Notes under the pieces: model-generated
Databases searched by the model: none
Told to the model about the DNA's origin: nothing
What the model saw: the letters and a program-made list of their open reading frames with translations, nothing else
Program-made: the position numbers and the translations under genes
Shown: piece by piece, positions 1 to 13,071 of the stretch
Layout: each line of letters begins with the position of its first letter
Position numbering within the stretch: the first letter of the stretch is position 1
Assembly: GCF_021155765.1 (NCBI RefSeq)
Contig: NC_060115.1
Coordinates: 4,216,001 to 4,280,000, forward strand
Length of the DNA stretch: 64,000 nucleotides
Direction of reading: 5' to 3'
Origin: Diprion similis
Lineage: Eukaryota; Arthropoda; Insecta; Hymenoptera; Diprionidae

Positions 1-3000
1 TTGACACTCCTGAAAAGAGGGAAATCGATACAAGAAATAGATAAAGCGGAAGACGTCGACGTTGGAAAAAGGTAATTAAAATTATACCTAATTATATCCA
101 GATTTACGTCGCAGTAAATTATAATTTGTTTTTCCCAGTGAAAATCGACGGATATTGCATTGTGAATGTCACTGATTGGTAAAGTCACGTCCCACATCTC
201 TGGCGTGTCGAACGACACCCTGGCGAGCGTTTTCCTAGTTGCGAACAGTAGGAAGTTTGTCGGGGTCAATTTGCACGTCTTTTTATCCTCGTTCAAAAGG
301 ATCCCGGTCGGACAAGCGCAGGAGTAACCTTTCGGGTTGCGAAGGCACAGATGCGAGCATCCGCCATTATTTTTCTCGCATACGTTCTCAGCGATGTAAA
401 GATCTTCACTCTGTGAATTAATTCTGGATATAACTATTTTCGAAATCACTTCTAACTCTCGAAATATTTTATTTGTGTATAAAACTCACGCTGACTGAGC
501 GGATATCCATGATTCCCTCCATTTTCGATAATATTATCGTTTCGTTAGATCCCGTCGTTCTATTCGCACGATGTAGGGCTTTCGTGTGCCAGTCGCTCCA
601 GTAAACGAAGTCCTTGGTCAGTGTCAACCCATAAGGGTGTCGAACACCGTGGATAAGAACCTTTCTATTCGAACCATCAAGCTCGGCGCTTTCAATCACG
701 CTTCTCTTAGCGTCATTCCAGTACAATTTATTCCCAATTAGGTCCACTGACAAACCATTCGGCCAGATAAGGTCATCGGCTATTACGGTCATCCTCTGTT
801 CGCCGTCCATATTGGCACGTTCTATACGGGCGTTGTGACCCCAATCAGACCAGAAAAGAAGCCCAGCAGGATAGTGCAGAGCGATAGCTCGAGGACTTTC
901 GAGTCCTGAGCAAATCAGAACCTTTCTGTTTATACCATCGAGCTCAGCAACTTCGATGCTGTTAAGTCCAGCGTCTGTCCAGTATATCTGTAACAGGATC
1001 ATCAAGAATAATCAAATTACGTTGGTGCGCGCCCGTGTTAAGTGATTACAAACCTTTTGGCCTATGTAATCTACGACCAAACTGTCAGCGTTGTCGATTC
1101 CATTGTTGATTATCGTTTTTACAATTCTTCCATTAAAACTTGCTTTCCTTATGAGATCATCGGCGGTATCTGTCCAATATAGATCACCAGTTCGCCTGTC
1201 AACATCCACTCCGATTGCATTTTTTAGATTCTCTATTGGCAGTACTATGTCCACGGCGTAGTTGACGTCGAAAGATATTATTCTGATGTCTTCTCTGTGA
1301 GCGATTACCAGGAATTCACTCGGCATATCAGGACACGTCTCTCCATTTGACTGCAATTAAATAAAAAGTAGAATTCCTGATTACCATTGTTCGCACGTAG
1401 GGTGTGGGGTGTACTCGAACCAAATGATGTCTCTATTACCGCTAAAACCAGACCAGTTGGACACGCGCATTTATATAACCGGGGAGCGGGTGCCAGCAAA
1501 CATAAATGCGAACAATTGCCATTGTTCTTATTGCAAGGTGTGTTGATAGTCTTTCGATGACGGTGAAATACTCTGACATCCATGAGACCGGAAATTCCTG
1601 ATCTAACCACGCTCCGATTAGAACCGTCGTTTTTATCTGCTTGATGAATACTCTGCGTGTCCCAATCGGTCCAAAATATTTTATTTTTGAAAATCACCAA
1701 ACCAAAGGGATGTGGCAAGTCAGTGGCTAAAAAAAAATTTGTTAAATCGACAACTAAAAATATATTTGCGTGTCCAGTCAGCAGGAGTACTTATACTCAC
1801 AGATTAGTACGGTTCGGCCTTTGCCATTCAGGTCAGAGTACTCGATTCTTTTGGTACCACCGTCTGCCCAGTAGAGCCGATTCTTTTCAAAGTCAATTGC
1901 CAATCCATTTGGCCATGTCAAGTTTTTACTCACGAGAATCTTGCGGTCACTACCGTCCATCGCGGCTCTCTCTATTTTCTGTTTTTCACCCCAGTCACTC
2001 CAGTACATATATCCGACTATAAGATTAATCGAATTTACAAAAAATGACTTCGATGATTCGAACGTAAATAATAAATCCTGATTCTTGTTGACTTTTGAAA
2101 ACTAACCAGTCGGGTCTACCACGATGTCCCTCGGTTTGTCAAGCCCCCTCCACACCAATAGAGTTCTCATCGATCCATCTAAATTTGAGCACTCAATTCT
2201 GTTAGTACCAGCGTCGGTCCAATACAACTTGTGCGTTATCCAATCCATAGCCAAACCAGCCGGAGATTCTGTGATAAAAACAGCAAGATGAAATTTCTCA
2301 CAAGCGCATAATCGCGGATAATAATTGGTTCGCTGCAAACCTAAGTTATGACTGATGATGACGCTTTGATTAGTGCCGTTTAAGTACGCCCGGCTTATCG
2401 TGTCTGCTTCGACGTCTGTCCAGTATATAGTATCTTCATCACTGTCCCACGTAAGTGCGACAGCGCTCTGAATATGATCGACTGGAATGACAGTGTCGAA
2501 TCCTCTTGCAGTTTGATCGACTGGCCGTAATCTGAGATCCTTCTTTCTTGCGAATATCAGAAGATTGTCAGGAGTCGAAGCGCAGTTCTTGCCATCACGT
2601 TTAATCTTCAACCCCACAGGACAGACGCAACTGTAACCAGTACTATTTGGGAGACACATGTGTGAGCATTTTCCATTGTTGTTACCACACCGATTTTTAT
2701 ACTCTGGTTGCCGTTGGGGATGATAGCTATGCACGTCCATCGGGAAGTGAAGACCTTCGGATCAAATAATTGAATAGTAATTATTTTTCAAGGTCAATCG
2801 TTGTAGAACTATATCTGTTTGCTAAGGTAGCGCCAAACTTAGTAGTCGATAGAAAATCACTAACCGGAATGAATAGTTTTGAATCCAGCACCGTTCCCCT
2901 TATTCGCAGAGGATATGCTCTTGAAGTGCCAGTCAGTCCAGTACACGTAGTCCTCGAATATGGTGATACCGAAGGGATGGTTAAGGCCCTTGCTTATGAC

Positions 3001-6000
3001 CTTCTTCCTATCCGATCCATCAAGGTGAGCAGATTCGATAATATGATGCTTCGCGTCTGCCCAAAAGATGCGATCGGACGTGTAATCTATCGCTAGTCCA
3101 TTTGGCCAGAATATTGACTCCGTAACAAAAGCGACTCTGCCTGAGCCGTCCATGTCTGCACGTTCGATCTTTGGATTCGGACCTATATTTTTGTCAAACA
3201 ATGAGACTAAGGAACACTGTCATTCGCTGGTTGTAGTCTTACCCCAGTCCGTCCAGTAAACGTATCCGTAGTTTGGATGAACAACAATGGCCCGTGGCTT
3301 GTCAAGGTCACTGGATATCAGGACGTGCCGCATTGTTGTGTCTAAAGTTATTACTTCCACCCTACGCGTTCCAGAGTCAGTCCAGAACAGAAGATTGTGA
3401 ATCCAGTCGACAGCAACGCCGCTTGGACTTTCCAGGCCCCAACGAATAACGTCTGCAAAAATGATTTGGTAGAGTTTGATTGAAAAATACTTCAACATTT
3501 CACCAATTATCTTACCTTCGGCACCAGTTCCGTTTATATATGCCTTCCGTATGACATCCATGGATAAATCGGACCAGTAAACAGTGCTTCGTTTATAATG
3601 AAAGTCCAAAGCAATAGCATTGTGCAACCCCTTCAGGATAGCTGTGTACTTGGAATTGCTGAGACTGACCTATTTCGCAAGAACGAGAATTTGTTAAGTG
3701 GTTGTCCCCTTTGCTTGACGTCACATTTTGGATACGAGACCACACTAACCTGTCTGATATCAACCCTGTTCGCAAAAAGGAGTGTCGGATTTGCCCCTAA
3801 GGCCTTGCAGGTCCTGAGGTCAGGTCGAAGGACGTAACCGGCCATACAGCTGCAGACGAACGAGCCCACGGTATTGTTGCAAGTTTGACTACAAACAGGA
3901 TCCTGAAAGACACGTAACACCAAGTAAAATTACGAGAGGAGGATTAAATTACCGATTTCACCAACATTTGTAAAGGAAAGCATGAGTATAACAAAGACAC
4001 ACTTGTTCGAATTCACATTCGTTGATATCTTCGCAGGTCGCATTGTCTTTCCCCAACTTGTACCCGGGCTGGCAAGCACAGGCTGGTTTGTTATCTACCG
4101 TCAAGATGCATTGCTGCGTGCACTTGTCTGCCACAGTGCAATTGCGCTTCTTCGGACAGTCGAGTTCATCTGTAAAGCAACATAACACCGTGCACTCTAC
4201 CTTGCTTCATTTCCGACAATGTAAGAGAAAATCACACGACGATAACAATTAATCTACAAACCATCGCCATCGGGGCAGTCGGCTGTACCGTCGCAGACGT
4301 GTTTTATCGCGATGCAGTATCGGTGATTGTGTTGCGTCGATGATGGTTGGGGCGAATTAGTAGCAGCAATTGATGTATCATTGATTACTTGTGGCGGGTT
4401 GCACAAGTACTGGGTCGCCTCGCAACTCACTGCACATCCTTGTTCATCTTCACCATTCGGACAGTCAGGAACTCCGTCGCATACCCACAATCGCTGAAAA
4501 CATTGTGACAACGTTGCGGTTGATAACACGATGCGATACTGTGACGTAAGAAATTATTGTGCAAACGCAAAATTAGCTATATGGAAAGGTACTGTCATCA
4601 CGATAGTAGTAGTTCTTTTTACCGGGACGCAGGTACCGGTGGAGCATGTGAACTCATTGTGAGGTGAACATCCCCGAGGTGTCGGGTGATTGCACATTTC
4701 CTCATCCTCACCACCGTCACAGTCTTTGTCTCTGTCACATACCCATTTTTCGCTGATGCACTTGCCCCCAGAGCATCTGCGGAAACAATGCCGGTCAACA
4801 AAGAGAAAGCGCGAACACAACGCCAACGTCAACGTGTGGCAGAAGGCTACCCTATTGTTGATTGCACTCAGTTTTGTTCTCTATGTGGACAAAGAGTACT
4901 CTCGCACGCATGCACAGATGGGATTTTTGCCAATATTTAAGCTCGTCGACCTAATGGTTCGAGCCCCTGCTTTATCAGGAAAATTCGAATGAACGAACAC
5001 CATTGTCTGTTTCATGTTCTTCTGGATGAAATAATCGTGCTATTTGTCTTTTTGAGAGTCTGTTACCATCTTTGAGAGAAAAGTAGAGCAACACGGATGC
5101 ACTGTGCTAATCAGAGTCCTCGTTAAGTGCCTCATTACAGTTTCGATGAAAGCCTTGTATGTTTTATAAACTTGCAGAAGCTACTTTCAACAGATTTCGA
5201 GCATGCTGCAGTATCTTTAAATAGCAACGAGCAAAAAATTAAAAAGTGAGATATCGCACGGACCGAAATTCATTAACGTTGCAGCTGGTTGTTGATGGCC
5301 CAGGACAGTCCTTCTCGTCACTTCCATCACCGCAGTCGTCATCACCGTCACAGCGGAACTCGTGTCGCACACATCTTGGATAAGCGCACTGGAATTCATT
5401 GCTGCCACAACTAACACCGGTTTTTTCTGTGGTCAGGAAACAACCGATAAACTTTATTGCTTTGCATATGCCTTGGTTAAATTTGAGTGCATCACACGTT
5501 CAATGTTTCTCTACGACATTTGATTTCCATCTTTACACGACCATTTTCTTTATCTCGATTAGGGATAGCACGGAATAGTTTTAGAAAAATATTTACGAAC
5601 TCACCGCAGTTCACCTCATCGGAACCATCGTTACAGTCTAGTTCTTGGTCGCAATGCCAATTCAAAGAGATGCAACTTCCGTCCTGACACTTGAACTCAT
5701 ACTCTGTGCATTCCCTGTAATTAAGTTATTCTTGAATAGTACGGCCAATTGGAAATGCCGATACACGAACAGAATATCGGGTAAACTAATTGCAAATAAG
5801 CAATCTATTATTATTAATTTTTCCATTAAGTCCGAAGATTCCCTGAAATCTTGCTGACTCAACCACGGGGTTGGTATTGGCCAGAGTTTATTTCAGGGTA
5901 GTAGTTCCAACCCCAATTCATTACGACACCCCATATGAGAACAGCAGTACATAAGCTCGGATTGCAGTAGGGTCATGGTGGAGTTCCCCTAAACGCTTTA

Positions 6001-9000
6001 TCGCCCCTTACGACCTAGCCCAACCCAATTTCCACCAACCCCGGCATGGATTAAGGTTCCCAGCAGCTGCAACCCTCCCGCAACTTGTTTTTATGAACGT
6101 TCCCGAACACTATTTCATCTGCTATAGTTTCTGAACAAACAAAGCCTGAAATTTTTCGGAAAAGAAGAAAAATAAAAAAAAATAAAAAAAATCATTCACC
6201 TGTTGAACAATGAACTTGAAAAATTTAAACATCGTGAAGTAGTCGTAAAATAAACCTGTCAAAGTTGAAAGTTCGAAAGTTTCTGCGTGATGGGAGTAAT
6301 TTCGGAGCATGAAACGCTTGACTGATGAAAATGCACAGCGCATGGAATCCAAAGCTACGTACACGTCCAACCGGACGACGTGATGGTGGATTTCAGGGTT
6401 CAGAGGTACGTCCATTTAGAATGAGCGCCATAAATAAATTGGGTGAAAAGAGGCAAAATAAGGTATAAAAAAGGAAGTTGTCTGTACGCTTAAATGTACG
6501 GTGTGTACATCATGAACGCGAGACGGATGGTCGTGGGCGTATATATGGCTGGATTGCGCGTGCCTGAAATTCAGGGAGTCAAAAACACAAGCGTTTGGGG
6601 AAGATGGTGGTGGCTCTGGTACGGCGGTCGATACTACAGCACATCACTGTCGTTGCCGGGCAACGCAGCAGACTCCACGCCTTGGACCACTATAACGTAT
6701 AAGAGGACCAAACCGGGTGACATTCGAAGAAACATACATGCACATACAGGTATACGATAAGCACACGTAGTCATTCCCTTCGAGTTTTTCTAGGCACGTT
6801 TTTAGCGAACATGTTAGTTTTCAGAAATATTCGAAACATGACGATGCCATGGCTTGGGTTCATGCAAAATTGGCATCGCTGTCAGCTTTTACCCCTGACG
6901 TCGGGAATATATCACAACAAGCATTGATTGGGTGCAATGACTCACTACTTGTTCACCATATTGACCACATGACAAATAAACAGAAGTGTGAATTTTTTGG
7001 TGCATTTGCCAACAGTTAGCTAAACGTCGTTTATTTTGGCTGATATACTTGCCGATCCTTACGATGCTTAAAATTTGAAATACTTAGACGAAAAAAAATG
7101 ACGAGACAGTTGACGATCTTACTGGTACTCTTGCGTGATTAAATACGGTATAGATGACCCAAAGAGTTGATTAAGGTCGATTGGTTTACTATTTTTCTTT
7201 GGATACTTTACACATGTGTACGGTGTAACATTTGTGATGTTTTAGGGCAGCGGTTAAACCTCAAAATGTGAAACGTTGACGAATAAAAAAATCTGCACCA
7301 CATAGAACTGGAATACACTCATGGAATACAAATTTTTCTACTGTAAACTCATGTCGAACATCGATGAAAGTCCTAATGTAAATATTTCGGGGAAACCCAA
7401 CACCGATGGACACTTGAAACTACGCTATAGAGGCGGTGATAGAGGATGCACAATAGGTGCCTATACAGCGTATCAATCTAGCATAGAGCGAGTTATCGAT
7501 CAGCCAAGAGTTGGATTACATTTTGGAAACACGATACATGCACCAGCTTCAAAATAAAGCCTTGTGACTGGGACAACTTACATTTTTTTCGTGCAGTTGA
7601 CTTCGTCAGAGAAATCCTTGCAGTCATTCTCCCCATCGCAAAGCCAAGCTCGCTGTACGCAGAGGCCATTTTTGCACTCGAATTGGTCCTCCGTGCAATT
7701 TTGAGATGTCCCTTAAAAACAACGGAGACAGTAATTAGTTGAGAAGGAAAAGCGGTGTTTAGATTGTTCGGATCGATGATTTTGCTAGAGACTTACCACA
7801 GTGGCTTTCATCGGAAAAATCACCGCAGTCGTCGTCACCGTCGCAAAGCCAATCTCTGGAAATACACTTGCCAGATAATGGACAACGAATTTTAGTTTCA
7901 CCTACGCATTCCGCGCTTCCTCCATATCCTGACCCGCTGTCGCAATCCAGCTCGTCTTGGAAGTCCTCGCAGTCTATCTGTTGGGTGAGAGAGACAAGCC
8001 TTGGTTAGCAGAGACCTTAGTGATCCTACGATTTTCGCAAATACGAAAAGATCCCCAACCTCTCCGTCACAGCGACTCCTCAACGGGATGCAAGTGCAGG
8101 ACTGCAAGCAGAGGAACTCGCTTCTTTTGCACTGCCATCCGCAGGGCAGTAGGTACTCTCCGGTAAGATCGCTTTCGTCCTCCAATTCGTGGATCAAAGT
8201 CCGTCCACCGGCTCCGAAGTGTCCTTCGATGCTAGGATTTGCTTCTACTCCGTGGCCGCGTTGGAGTCCGTTATGCACGCGCATTCGATCCGGGTTCACG
8301 TATGTTTCGTCCATGCCTATTGGGTTCAGAGAGGAAAATAGACGTTACAATCCAACGGGTCAATGCCTGGCTGACGAATCCATATATGAGCTTGGGCTTT
8401 CACCTCGAGCCCCCATTCCCCCGTAAATATCGCCGAAACCGCCTCGTCCTCGGTCAGAATCCATTCCTCGTCCAACTCCTTGACGGCTTTGACCATAGAG
8501 ACCGTTGACTGGCGCACCGTTCCTGACCTTCACGTCGCTGGAAGCCTCGTACGTCTCAGCATCCGGTTGAGAGACGGGCATCCTTGCCGGACCATGATAC
8601 CCACCGGGAAGCTGGGGGTGCGATTTTTGGGAAACGTGGTTTCTGCCACCGGGTACGTTGTACCCAAACCCGCCGGGGCCTTCGTACGAATGTCCTGAAA
8701 ACATCGTAAAGGGTCCTCGCTAATCCTGAGACCGCGGACGTCGACCTGATCAACTCACCGTCGTAGCTATGGGCGTCGTCGTGCGTTGCTCCCGGCTTGA
8801 GATCGTGATTGAGACCGTTTTCCGACTCGCCAGAATTTTCTTTGCCCTTGTAAAACGGTGAATCTGTCGTCCCCAGGACGATGGGCCCGCTTCCGGTCTG
8901 CCGCAAACTCCCACTACCATACATCTGTCGAGCTGCTCCTTTATTCGCTGGCGTGTCAGTCGTGACTTCCGAGCTCAGGACTCGTCCTGTGATTATTCGT

Positions 9001-10812
9001 AGTATGGATAAAGATAGTTCAGCCAATGGGAGATCAGAGGTCGATCAATTTTAAGGGATAAAGTTAAACTTATTCTGAATCCTTTCAATCTATCGCAATA
9101 TACCTTGATGCCAAAAATGATCATGATAAATGAAATAAGACAGGGTTCCGAGGAATGTCGGAGAAGAATAAAATCTCATCCCTTTAACGGTAAAAACATT
9201 AGCGTAATTGCATTCCTCGTCTCAGGGCTTTCCTTGCTTTGTCATCAGCTTCATTCAAGCGGTCTCCAAGCAGTCTGTATAGCACGAGCTGGCAGGAATA
9301 GGGAGAAAATATTTTGCGGGGTGTCTGGAGGGATGGTTTTTGATTTGACGTGGAGTTTTTCGAGTTACTCTGTGAGTCGTCGTTAATTCGGTTGCTGGTC
9401 TTGAAAACAGCTGGGCGACCGACAGGAATGGATGTAGCAAAAATTATGGAAGTGAAAAACTGACTTCCTTAGAACATAGTATGCAGGTAATACTTGATCC
9501 AAAGTACCTAATCATAAAAAACTGTTAATCTCACGTTTTTTCTAAGCATCTCATATTTATTACAAAACGGATCGAACTTTACATGGGAGATAGCATTCAA
9601 TTTGGATCAGAGATGTGTAGTTCGAGATACAAGAAGACCTTACTCTCAGAAGCCCATGAATGACTTGGTTCGGGGCGGGGGCGGATAGGACTTTCATTCA
9701 ACTGAGAAACGCCTGCGCCTCCGCACCCACTTCACCCCCACCCCCTCCACTCTCTACGCCCCCGCTTGCCACCCTCCGCCTCCTCCTTCCGGTGGTCCTC
9801 CCGCACCAAATCGATATACAACGCAAACCCGCACCCCGCAGTGAACGCAGAAGAACGTAGCAACCGTCAAACGTGAAAATATGCCCCACGCTAAGAGCAT
9901 TACCAATCTACGGCACCCCGGAGTTCTGGACCAACGTAACGTCTCAATCGTTGAGACACTATATTGAGAATGTATTTTGGAGGAGATAGTAATTTGACTT
10001 CCCTGAATAGACGTCCGGCAATCATTGACGTACACCACATCCCTACAATTAAACAATTATGGACTCGATATCCAGAGCATCTCATCCCTAGTATTTACCT
10101 ACGTGGTCTTGTATATCGATAGAAAAGATCAGTTAATCGATGATTGGAAAATGAAATGTACAGTTACTCTTGTTTTCGAAATGAGAAACGATACGTTCTA
10201 CGCTTTGAGAATGCGCACACGAGGGATTGTACAGGCTTTTATTCAAGCACACAAATAGAACCCGTAATTACTTGGTGCTTATTCTGGATTTGCTCCATTA
10301 CGACCGTCTCGAGGTTGACTGATGAACGTATCACATCACATGTTACGCAAGCCAATCAAACCGCGAGACGAGGCTGAGTGAATGTTGTCCTTTACATAAG
10401 GGCTCTCCACCCCGCTTTTCCACCTCGTTAATTGATCGATAGTTCCATTCACTGATCCACCCCGAGTCTTTCGCCCCCGTATTTTCTAGTTTTAGAGTGC
10501 TCACTGCACCTTTCAGAGATTTAAATGCTGAAAAATTCCCCATCAATTTATCTAGTACCTATATAGTTATCCAGTTATTTTCAAGGAGTTTTCCTACAAT
10601 TAAAAAAGCGAACAGACTACTTTTGGCACGTCGTATTCGCAGGGAACAACTTTTTACATAGCCATATTGACGCCGGTGTACGAAATTCTAAATTCTACTG
10701 ATATACAAATTTCTTTTTTACCAATTCCCGAGCCGCCGAAGATCGAGCAGATCAAAAGGAAAACTTGAACGGTGGAGCCAGCTTGGCGACCTCGAATATT
10801 CCTCGACGACAT
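1..10812 (-). CDS. Lrp4: LRP4-like LDL-receptor-related protein (3' end beyond window)
   Basis: Type I membrane receptor of the LRP4 class, a WNT/agrin-type co-receptor in animals. Exons in coding order: 10722-10812, 8759-8986, 8404-8694, 8060-8316, 7797-7977, 7582-7711, 5605-5714, 5264-5426, 4623-4776, 4262-4493, 4003-4169, 3750-3902, 3516-3669, 3243-3452, 2865-3182, 2341-2754, 2107-2268, 1801-2016, 1440-1726, 1054-1350, 490-987, 88-410, 1-9. All joins keep frame, giving about 1,681 codons. The start [10 protein letters not shown] precedes a hydrophobic signal peptide ([13 protein letters not shown]). Residues of about 31-258 are a Gly/Ser/Pro-rich extension. Eight LDLa repeats with CDG...SDE calcium motifs follow, then two EGF modules and YWTD/LDG propellers separated by EGF modules. 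Propeller 4 starts at 88-410 and runs off the window. LDLa repeats before the propellers match LRP4, not LRP5/6. The transmembrane and cytoplasmic parts are not visible. The first exon join is the least certain. Confidence 0.9.
5715..7581 (-). other. Large LRP4 intron with a GC-rich block
   Basis: This 1.87-kb intron separates LDLa repeats 3 and 4 of the LRP4-like gene. The stretch at about 5865-6080 is C/G-rich (runs such as ccaaccccaattcattacg and agcccaacccaatttcc) and differs sharply from the AT-rich intron around it. That suggests an inserted repeat, but I recognise no family. The plus-strand open frame at 6494-6760 has no recognisable domain. No other gene was seen. Confidence 0.5.
8987..10721 (-). 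other. LRP4 intron 1 with polypyrimidine tract
   Basis: This intron lies between the signal-peptide exon and the first Gly/Ser-rich exon. It contains a strongly C-rich tract at about 9713-9803 (accccctccactctctacgc and similar). No coding exon or RNA gene was recognised in it. Confidence 0.55.
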
Positions 10813-13071
10813 CCCGTTATCCTGATGGCTGCTGCCCTCGGAAAAGCTTCGCTCGGCCACACTCAACACCTCCGCACAGCTTTCTTTCAAATATTTTTTT
10901 TGCACCAAGCGAACGATCGATGACGAACTCAACACCGGCCTAAACGGTGCATCTCATTCCGGGATACCCATTGATGATTCCTTGTTACTGTTCTTCATGT
11001 TATCCGCGGTTCAAATCGTTCCACCTGAACGATGTAACAGTTTAATTTGTTAATGATTACTTATCGGTATGAAATATATTATAATTGAATACTTGACAGG
11101 TATATTTACTGAAATTGAACCGGAATATTTGAAGCGATTATAAATATCAAAGTATATCGTTGGACAAAGTTCATATATTTTTTTAAGTACTGCAGACCGA
11201 AAAGTGTCAACAGACAGAGAGCTGTAATTTGAGTTATATCTCGTGACGCAATTTATCGATTCTTTCGTGGGATTTGGTATAGACAACGACGGATATTTAA
11301 ATAGTCAGAGATGAAAGGTGAGCCAGAAAATTGAATCGAATAAATTTAGAGCACGAGAATCCAACAACTAGGATATTTTAAAAACGTAATTCATCCCCTG
11401 CAGGTGAAGTACAACCGAGATGTATAGTTTAGGAAAAATTCGAACGACGCACTTGAAGAAGCTTTATATACCTATACATTTTCACTGGAATTGAAATCAC
11501 CAATTGATATATTTTATTAAGGACGATTGTAAATTTAATTTCTTTCACCTTTTAACTTTATACATTATTGAAAAGCTCTTTAGGGGCGTCTGCAGCCCAC
11601 CGAATACTGCAGAAGGAACAGAATAATCCAAATCACAAAAAAAAAAAAAAAATCAGTGGTTCCAGTGAATTGTTAACGATTGTTCAATTCGCTTTCTTTT
11701 AAAATGAACTACATTTCAACTCGTTCCACTGTGTTCTCTCTACTCGAATTGACAGATATATATGTGCACTGGGGTTGATATCGTTCTGACTCGTCCTAGC
11801 TGCTGCGAGATCTGACGCTCGACTGAGAGATGCTGTCGACGGGGTTATCTGGACCACGACGCAGGCGCAGTGAAATCCACGGAGAGGCAAACAGCCCCGA
11901 TAAGAATAAAAGGAAAACAACGAGATAATGAGGTATGCTCAGGAGTTGGCGGTGGTTGTTTTTCGAGTACAACATCAGGGGATACTTTTCAAATCTGGTG
12001 GCATACCATTTCCGTGGACAACGTGTCTCAGTTCATCGCTAATCGTCCATTTCAAAACATTTTCGTAACGCCAATCGAGATCTTCTCTCGCCCTCAATGT
12101 ACGATCTCTCACGTAGTGTAACGCTGAATTCTGTTACCTTCAGAAGAGGACTTACCGTTAACACTTTGGCGCGATTCTGTAATTATTCTGAATTCGCTTG
12201 GATGTACTCCAAGGAACTTGATTTGCAATAAGCACTACTAGTACAGACACTTAAGAGGATGTCCATGACTTCGTCCTGAACACCATCTCCTACAAGTTTC
12301 TAATCGCTGCATCGTACTGTCCAGGTTGCCGATCATTGGGACAGTCGGTAGATGAAGTCGTCGGTGGTTGTTGGTTCTTCGGTGGTCAGGATCGTCGTTT
12401 TGGCACCTGGTCTGCTTGCTCCGAAACGCGAAATTACAGAATTTACAAGGAAAGAATTAGTTTCTCGTAGTTATTGCCTATCTTGTATCGAGTTCGCTTG
12501 GAGTACTTCGCCAGGAACGCGTTTTACGAAGGTTTCACTCAGTCCTATGCCCTTGTGAGGGGCCATTTTAAAACCCCACGTTACAGTAGACATCGTGTAG
12601 TATCTCATGAAGGCAGCCCACGTTCTTCTCTTGCGATACGTACATCCCGGAAGTTCGTTCTATGTTGTTACTTTTCTTCAATCAATGTATTCTTATACAC
12701 TATATAGAGAGGCTAAGCTTTTGTGCTGCAAGTTCAGCAAGCAACAAAAATCTAGGGCTGCGATCAGAATTTAAATAAAAGCCTTCGGTAGTTCTCTTCG
12801 CGTTTTTTTTTTTTATCGCTCAATTTATCCAAAGAAACTATAAGCTGGGACTTGTAAGGTAGTAATTTATGAACGCTACATATATAAGTATTTAATCTCA
12901 ATTAAGTATATATTATGTATTAAGCAAATACGTTTAATCTGTACAAATCTTTTCTATATCATGTGTGTCGAACACCGCGTAAGAAGATATGTCATGTGGA
13001 CACAGTTCCTTGTTTTTGTCAACGGTTGTATTTACGTGTTTATTCATGAATGAATGTCATTTATTCCTATT
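10813..13071. other. Intergenic/5' region between LRP4 and lipase A
   Basis: About 2.2 kb lies upstream of the LRP4 start codon and downstream of the lipase A stop. It probably holds the LRP4 promoter and non-coding 5' exons, but I cannot place them. There is a poly-A run at 11637-11652. Two weakly similar segments (around 12190 and 12490, sharing ttcgcttgga) look like an old local duplication. No supported gene. Confidence 0.45.

Noticed and set aside
4955-4985. tRNA-like B box (ggttcgagccc)
   Set aside because: No A box, no anticodon stem and no acceptor stem can be drawn around it.
6494-6760. Plus-strand open frame in the large LRP4 intron
   Set aside because: No recognisable domain and Trp/Tyr-rich composition without support. 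Kept only as a note.
8239-8508. Plus-strand open frames over the LRP4 Gly-rich exons
   Set aside because: Antisense shadows of verified LRP4 coding exons.
1-10812. LRP5/6 (arrow) or LRP1/megalin identity for the receptor gene
   Set aside because: LRP5/6 places its propellers before the LDLa repeats, and LRP1/megalin has many more LDLa clusters. Eight LDLa, two EGF, then propellers fits LRP4.
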